From contig DAOTTW010000184.1 of NCBI GenBank assembly GCA_034437615.1, positions 1 to 8,179 on the forward strand: DNA of 8,179 nucleotides, written 5' to 3'. The notes below the pieces were generated by a model. It worked only from the letters and a program-made list of their open reading frames with translations. It made no database searches and was not told where the DNA came from. How positions within the stretch are numbered: the stretch's first letter is position 1; every line of letters starts with the position of its first letter. Shown piece after piece: positions 5,333-8,179 of this stretch. The translations under genes were made by a program, and so were the position numbers. Origin of the DNA: DAOTTW01 sp034437615 (GTDB lineage Bacteria; Chloroflexota; Anaerolineae; Aggregatilineales; Phototrophicaceae).

Positions 5333-6250
5333 ATGACGGCAAACAAACCCCGCATCAGCATCGTTTTGCCCACCTACAACGGTGAACGCTATCTCGCACA
5401 GGCCATCCAGAGCGTCATCGCACAGACCTGCACAGACTGGGAATTGCTGATCGTGGATGACGGTTCGACGGATGCCACGCCACAAATCATCGCGGCATAT
5501 GCCAGGCATGATCCACGCCTTCGGCCTGTGCGCCATCCACAAAACAAAAATCTGCCAAGCGCCCTCAATACGGGCTTTGAGCAGGCACATGGGACCTATC
5601 ACACCTGGCTATCTGATGATAATTACCTGCGCCCACACGCCTTACAAACGCTCGCGGATTATCTGGATGCGCACCCTGAAATCGGGCTGGTTTATTCCCA
5701 TTACACCAAGCTATATAGCCCCGATGAAGTCTATCAGCTTGAGAAGCGCCTGCCTGCTGCGTACTTGCCCCTGAAAAACGTCATTCTGCCCTCGTTTTTG
5801 CATCGCGCTGAGCTATTTACACAGGCGGGCGGCTATCGCGCTGATTTTTTCCTGGCTGAAGATTATGATTTCTTCCTGCGAGCGCGTGAGTATGCCGATT
5901 TTGCGCTGCTGGACGCGGATTTGCAGGTATACCGCTTTCATGCTGCCATGCTGACGCATACGGCGGCGCGTCACAAAATAGATGATGCCGTTCAGCGTGC
6001 CTTGCTGGATAGCCTACATTACAACTGGACACAACAATATGACACACGCGCCAAGCTCTACTGGCATCTGGCGCGGCTGGCCCAACGACATCAGCAATAT
6101 GGTGCCTGGTTACGCTATGGTGCCCACAGTTTGCGCTACAGTCCGGCTTTCGGGCTGCGGCGTGGGGCTGTGTTGGCGCTGCAAGCGCTGATGCCGGATG
6201 CATTATGGGCTAAGCTAAGTACACGCTACCGTCGCATCCGGGGCATCTGA
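5333..6250 (+). CDS. Family 2 glycosyltransferase
   Basis: A 305-residue cytoplasmic GT-A fold enzyme that would move a sugar from a nucleotide-sugar donor, probably to a surface glycan or glycolipid. The family marks are in order: ISIVLPTYNGERYLAQAIQSV (9-29), VDDGSTD (41-47, nucleotide binding), LSDDN (93-97, the DXD-like metal site, here S-D-D), and AEDYDFFLRA (175-184, whose Glu-Asp pair supplies the likely catalytic base). The C-terminal 90 residues (from about 215) are helical, rich in Trp, Tyr and His, with no membrane helix, so it is probably soluble or peripheral. The ATG is preferred because the domain begins eight residues later; no clear Shine-Dalgarno precedes it. Copies of the same palindromic repeat sit on both sides of the gene. 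Donor and acceptor cannot be assigned, and there is no surrounding glycan cluster to guide them. Confidence 0.9.
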   Translation: MTANKPRISIVLPTYNGERYLAQAIQSVIAQTCTDWELLIVDDGSTDATPQIIAAYARHDPRLRPVRHPQNKNLPSALNTGFEQAHGTYHTWLSDDNYLRPHALQTLADYLDAHPEIGLVYSHYTKLYSPDEVYQLEKRLPAAYLPLKNVILPSFLHRAELFTQAGGYRADFFLAEDYDFFLRAREYADFALLDADLQVYRFHAAMLTHTAARHKIDDAVQRALLDSLHYNWTQQYDTRAKLYWHLARLAQRHQQYGAWLRYGAHSLRYSPAFGLRRGAVLALQALMPDALWAKLSTRYRRIRGI

Positions 6251-6262
6251 TGGGCATCGTTC

Positions 6263-6291
6263 GTAGCGACACGGCTTGCCGCGTCCGCCAA
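6263..6291 (+). repeat. Modular palindromic repeat, copy 3
   Basis: GTAGCGAC (6263-6270), arm ACGGC, loop TT, arm GCCGC, then GTCCGCCAA (6283-6291). The stem GACACGGC / GCCGCGTC pairs at seven of eight positions, with an A-C mismatch at 6271/6282. The right end is identical to copy 2 over nine bases and the left end differs by one base (GTAGCGAC versus GTAGGGAC), while the arms are different. It starts 12 bases after the glycosyltransferase stop and could act as an mRNA 3' stem. Confidence 0.65.
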
Positions 6292-6317
6292 CCTGATTGC
6301 ATCACTTCAGATCGTAC

Positions 6318-6362
6318 AAATAGAAAAAATAGAAAAATAGAAAAATAGAAAAATAGAAAAAA
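6318..6362 (+). repeat. 8-bp A-rich tandem repeat (AAAAATAG)
   Basis: About five units of AAAAATAG in a row, the first shortened and the second with one extra A, ending in a six-A run and AGTGAA just before the ATG at 6374. It takes the place where a ribosome site would lie, and no proper Shine-Dalgarno is visible, so translation of the next gene may rely on the unstructured A-rich leader. Short tandem repeats of this kind can change length by slippage. Confidence 0.8.
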
Positions 6363-6373
6363 GTGAACCCTAC

Positions 6374-6988
6374 ATGGCTGAAGCAAACCAAACGCAAGAT
6401 ACACCACAATTCCCGCAGAAGCCCGGTTTTCGCGCCGTTGACCTATCTATACCCGTCGATCAGCTACCGCGCTGGATTGTGCTGCTCAGTGTCGTATTGC
6501 TCATCGTGCCGTTGCTGCCTTACGCGCTGTTATATAGCGTGGGTGACCTGCTGAGCGCCTTCGACAACATCGTACCGATGCTCTTGGGCTTTATCGCGCT
6601 CATCATCGCACATGAAGCCGTGCACGCTATTGGCTGGAAATATGCTAGCGGCCTGCCCTGGTCAAACTTTACCTTCGGCATTATCTGGAAGGCGCTGGCC
6701 CCCTATTGCCACGCGACAGCCCCTATGCAGGTGCAGCCTTATCGCATTGGCGCAGCAGCCCCCGGCGTCGTGACGGGTCTGCTGCCCTGGCTGCTTGCGC
6801 TGATAATGCGCGACCCCACGCTCATGATTGTCAGCGCCGTGATGATTTCTGCTGCGGTGGGCGATATTTACGTGCTGACCACCCTGCATGACCTGCCCGG
6901 CGACGCCGAAGTGTTGGATCATCCGAGCCATGCCGGATGTGTGGTGTATCTACCCCATGCAAGCGATACAGACATAGCGCCTGCGTAA
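6374..6988 (+). CDS. DUF3267-like membrane zinc metalloprotease
   Basis: A 204-residue integral membrane protein. Hydrophobic segments lie at about 33-55 (WIVLLSVVLLIVPLLPYALLY) and 65-80 (IVPMLLGFIALIIA), then a pair near 127-145 and 148-166. The zincin motif HEAVH is at residues 80-84, within or next to the second helix, followed by AIGW. GDIYVLTTL (163-171), then LPGDAEVLDHPSHAGC, is the conserved tail of the DUF3267 putative zincin peptidase family, whose Asp/His residues may complete the site. The substrate is unknown; intramembrane or membrane-proximal proteolysis is the family guess. The first 30 residues are polar and probably cytoplasmic. The ATG at 6374 is the first good start after the A-rich repeat and has only a weak ribosome site. 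The aminotransferase follows after 109 bases and has its own ribosome site, so it may be separate. Confidence 0.8.
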   Translation: MAEANQTQDTPQFPQKPGFRAVDLSIPVDQLPRWIVLLSVVLLIVPLLPYALLYSVGDLLSAFDNIVPMLLGFIALIIAHEAVHAIGWKYASGLPWSNFTFGIIWKALAPYCHATAPMQVQPYRIGAAAPGVVTGLLPWLLALIMRDPTLMIVSAVMISAAVGDIYVLTTLHDLPGDAEVLDHPSHAGCVVYLPHASDTDIAPA

Positions 6989-7019
6989 ATGCCATCTGTG
7001 CAGGGTATACAGCCTGCGC

Positions 7020-7025
7020 TAAAAT
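7020..7025 (+). promoter_or_regulatory. Weak candidate -10 box before the aminotransferase
   Basis: TAAAAT, flanked by GCGC on the left (7016-7019) and GCGC on the right (7027-7030), stands 73 bases before the ATG. It resembles the GCTACAAT boxes at 5073-5080 and 5283-5290. No -35 is seen at the right spacing, so this is tentative. Confidence 0.25.
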
Positions 7026-7097
7026 TGCGCCGTTTATCACAAGCGCTCAAACAACACCTATTGCAAACCATCAGACATCACTACGGAGTATAGCGTC

Positions 7098-8179
7098 ATG
7101 AGCCAATCCAAGCATCAGCGCCTTGTCCTGCCCGGACCCGTTGAGGTGCGCCCGGAAATTCTGCAAGCTCAGACGGAATGGATGATCGGCCATCGTTCCA
7201 GTGAATTCGCGGACCTGTTCGCACGCCTACAGGCCAAGCTGCGGCAGGCATTCTTCACAGAGTCCCGCGTTTATGTCACGGCCTCATCCGGCACGGGCCT
7301 ATGGGAAGGCGCATCCCGTAATTGCATCCGCGACGATAAGAAAGTGCTGCATCTGGTCGGCGGTGCCTTCAGCGAACGTTGGGCGCAGATCAGCCAGAGC
7401 AACGGCAAGCAGGTCGATACGATTGAGGTGGCATGGGGTCAGGCACACACGCCGGAAATGGTGGCCGATGCGCTGAAGAAGGCCACATATGACGCCGTTT
7501 GCGTCGTGCACAACGAGACCAGCACCGGCGTCACCAACCCGGTTCAGGCCATCGGCCAGGTCGTGCGTGAGTACGACGACACGCTGTACCTGGTCGATAG
7601 CGTCAGTGGCTTTCTGGGTGCCGAATTGCGCGTTGACGAATGGGGCATTGATTTCGCGCTGACCAGCGGCCAGAAGGCGTTTGCGCTGCCGCCCGGCATC
7701 GCTTTCGGCGCGTGCAGTGACCGCGTGCTGGAGCGTGCCAAGCAAATCCCACATCGCGGCTACTACTTCGACTTCATCGAGCTAGAGAAGAAGCTGCTGA
7801 AGCACAACACGCCAGCAACCCCGCCCATCTCATTGATGTTCGCCGCCGATAAGCAACTGGACGACATCCTGAGCGCTGGCATCGAAAACCGCTGGGATAA
7901 GCATACGCAGATGCGTGCTATGACGCATGAATGGGCGCTCTCGCGTGATTTTGGCTTGTTTGCGCAGCAGGGCTACCGTTCGCCCACCGTGACCACCGTC
8001 GATAACCGCGAACGCGGCGTTGACGTGCCAGAGATGGCAAAATTCATGGCCACACGCGGCTATGCTATCGACAAGGGCTACGGCGACATCAAGGGTAAGA
8101 CCTTCCGCATTGCGCACATGGGCGATATGCAGGCCGATGTGCTGGAAGATGTGCTCTCCGGCATAGACGCCTTCATCGG
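7098..8179 (+). CDS. Class V PLP-dependent aminotransferase (alanine/serine-glyoxylate or phosphoserine type), cut by window end
   Basis: An open frame of 360 codons that runs off the window without a stop. It starts at ATG 7098, with GGAG at 7085-7088 nine bases upstream. It is a fold type I PLP enzyme of the class V group: LVLPGPVEVRP (9-19) and IGHRSSEF (30-37) form the N-terminal substrate region, ASSGTG (62-67) binds the PLP phosphate, VDSVSG holds Asp167 for the pyridine nitrogen, and SGQKAF holds Lys193 as the Schiff-base lysine. TFRIAHMGD contains Arg337, the likely carboxylate-binding arginine. All key residues are intact. Relatives act as alanine- or serine-glyoxylate aminotransferases, and in some lineages as phosphoserine aminotransferase in place of SerC. 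A serA gene just beyond the window would favour the last role, but this cannot be seen. Only about the last 10-20 residues should be missing. Confidence 0.9.
   Translation, partial: MSQSKHQRLVLPGPVEVRPEILQAQTEWMIGHRSSEFADLFARLQAKLRQAFFTESRVYVTASSGTGLWEGASRNCIRDDKKVLHLVGGAFSERWAQISQSNGKQVDTIEVAWGQAHTPEMVADALKKATYDAVCVVHNETSTGVTNPVQAIGQVVREYDDTLYLVDSVSGFLGAELRVDEWGIDFALTSGQKAFALPPGIAFGACSDRVLERAKQIPHRGYYFDFIELEKKLLKHNTPATPPISLMFAADKQLDDILSAGIENRWDKHTQMRAMTHEWALSRDFGLFAQQGYRSPTVTTVDNRERGVDVPEMAKFMATRGYAIDKGYGDIKGKTFRIAHMGDMQADVLEDVLSGIDAFI

Noticed and set aside
7000..7017. GCAGG/CCTGC stem after the metalloprotease as a terminator
   Set aside because: The stem is only 5 bp with a long loop and no T-run, too weak to call.
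7299..8117. Minus-strand open frames within the aminotransferase region
   Set aside because: The plus strand encodes a continuous class V aminotransferase with all catalytic residues, so these are antisense shadows.

Overview
The window looks like bacterial chromosome from the Chloroflexota (Anaerolineae-like). This is an inference from protein character, not from any search. The signs are a large TPR protein with one membrane helix followed by a long Pro/Thr/Ser linker, a secreted fasciclin domain joined to a PstS-like phosphate-binding domain, a DUF3267-type membrane zincin, and a class V aminotransferase beginning LPGPVEVRP. Base composition is moderately GC-rich. No tRNA, rRNA, CRISPR array or intact transposase was seen.

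Layout: (1) 69-551 (+) is an RfaE2/HldE-C-like nucleotidyltransferase. (2) 552-987 is a gene-poor gap with a run of close-packed hairpins (about 605-756), possibly a structured RNA or the worn end of an IS200/IS605-type element, followed by a candidate promoter for the next gene. (3) 988-2336 (+) is a secreted FAS1-PstS fusion split by a net -1 frameshift between about 1708 and 1731. (4) 2337-2417 is a short convergent gap with a strong hairpin. (5) 2418-5039 (-) is an 873-residue membrane-anchored TPR protein. (6) 5040-5332 is a divergent intergenic region with candidate promoters at both edges and a dense set of palindromic and direct repeats between them. (7) 5333-6250 (+) is a family 2 glycosyltransferase. 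(8) 6251-6373 holds another copy of the palindromic repeat and an 8-bp A-rich tandem repeat. (9) 6374-6988 (+) is a DUF3267-like membrane metalloprotease. (10) 7098 to the window end (+) is a PLP-dependent class V aminotransferase, cut by the window edge.

The genes do not form one obvious operon or pathway. The nucleotidyltransferase and the glycosyltransferase would both fit surface glycan synthesis. The FAS1-PstS protein and the TPR protein both expose domains outside the membrane. The aminotransferase is probably amino-acid metabolism (serine/glycine/glyoxylate).

The most notable non-coding signal is a modular palindromic repeat at 5152-5174 (-), 5185-5214 (+) and 6263-6291 (+). A fixed frame, GTAGSGAC ... 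GT(CCGCCAA), encloses a hairpin whose five-base arms differ between copies while pairing is kept (one mismatch in the third). A truncated tandem duplicate lies at 5231-5263. No complete new defence or mobile system was found.
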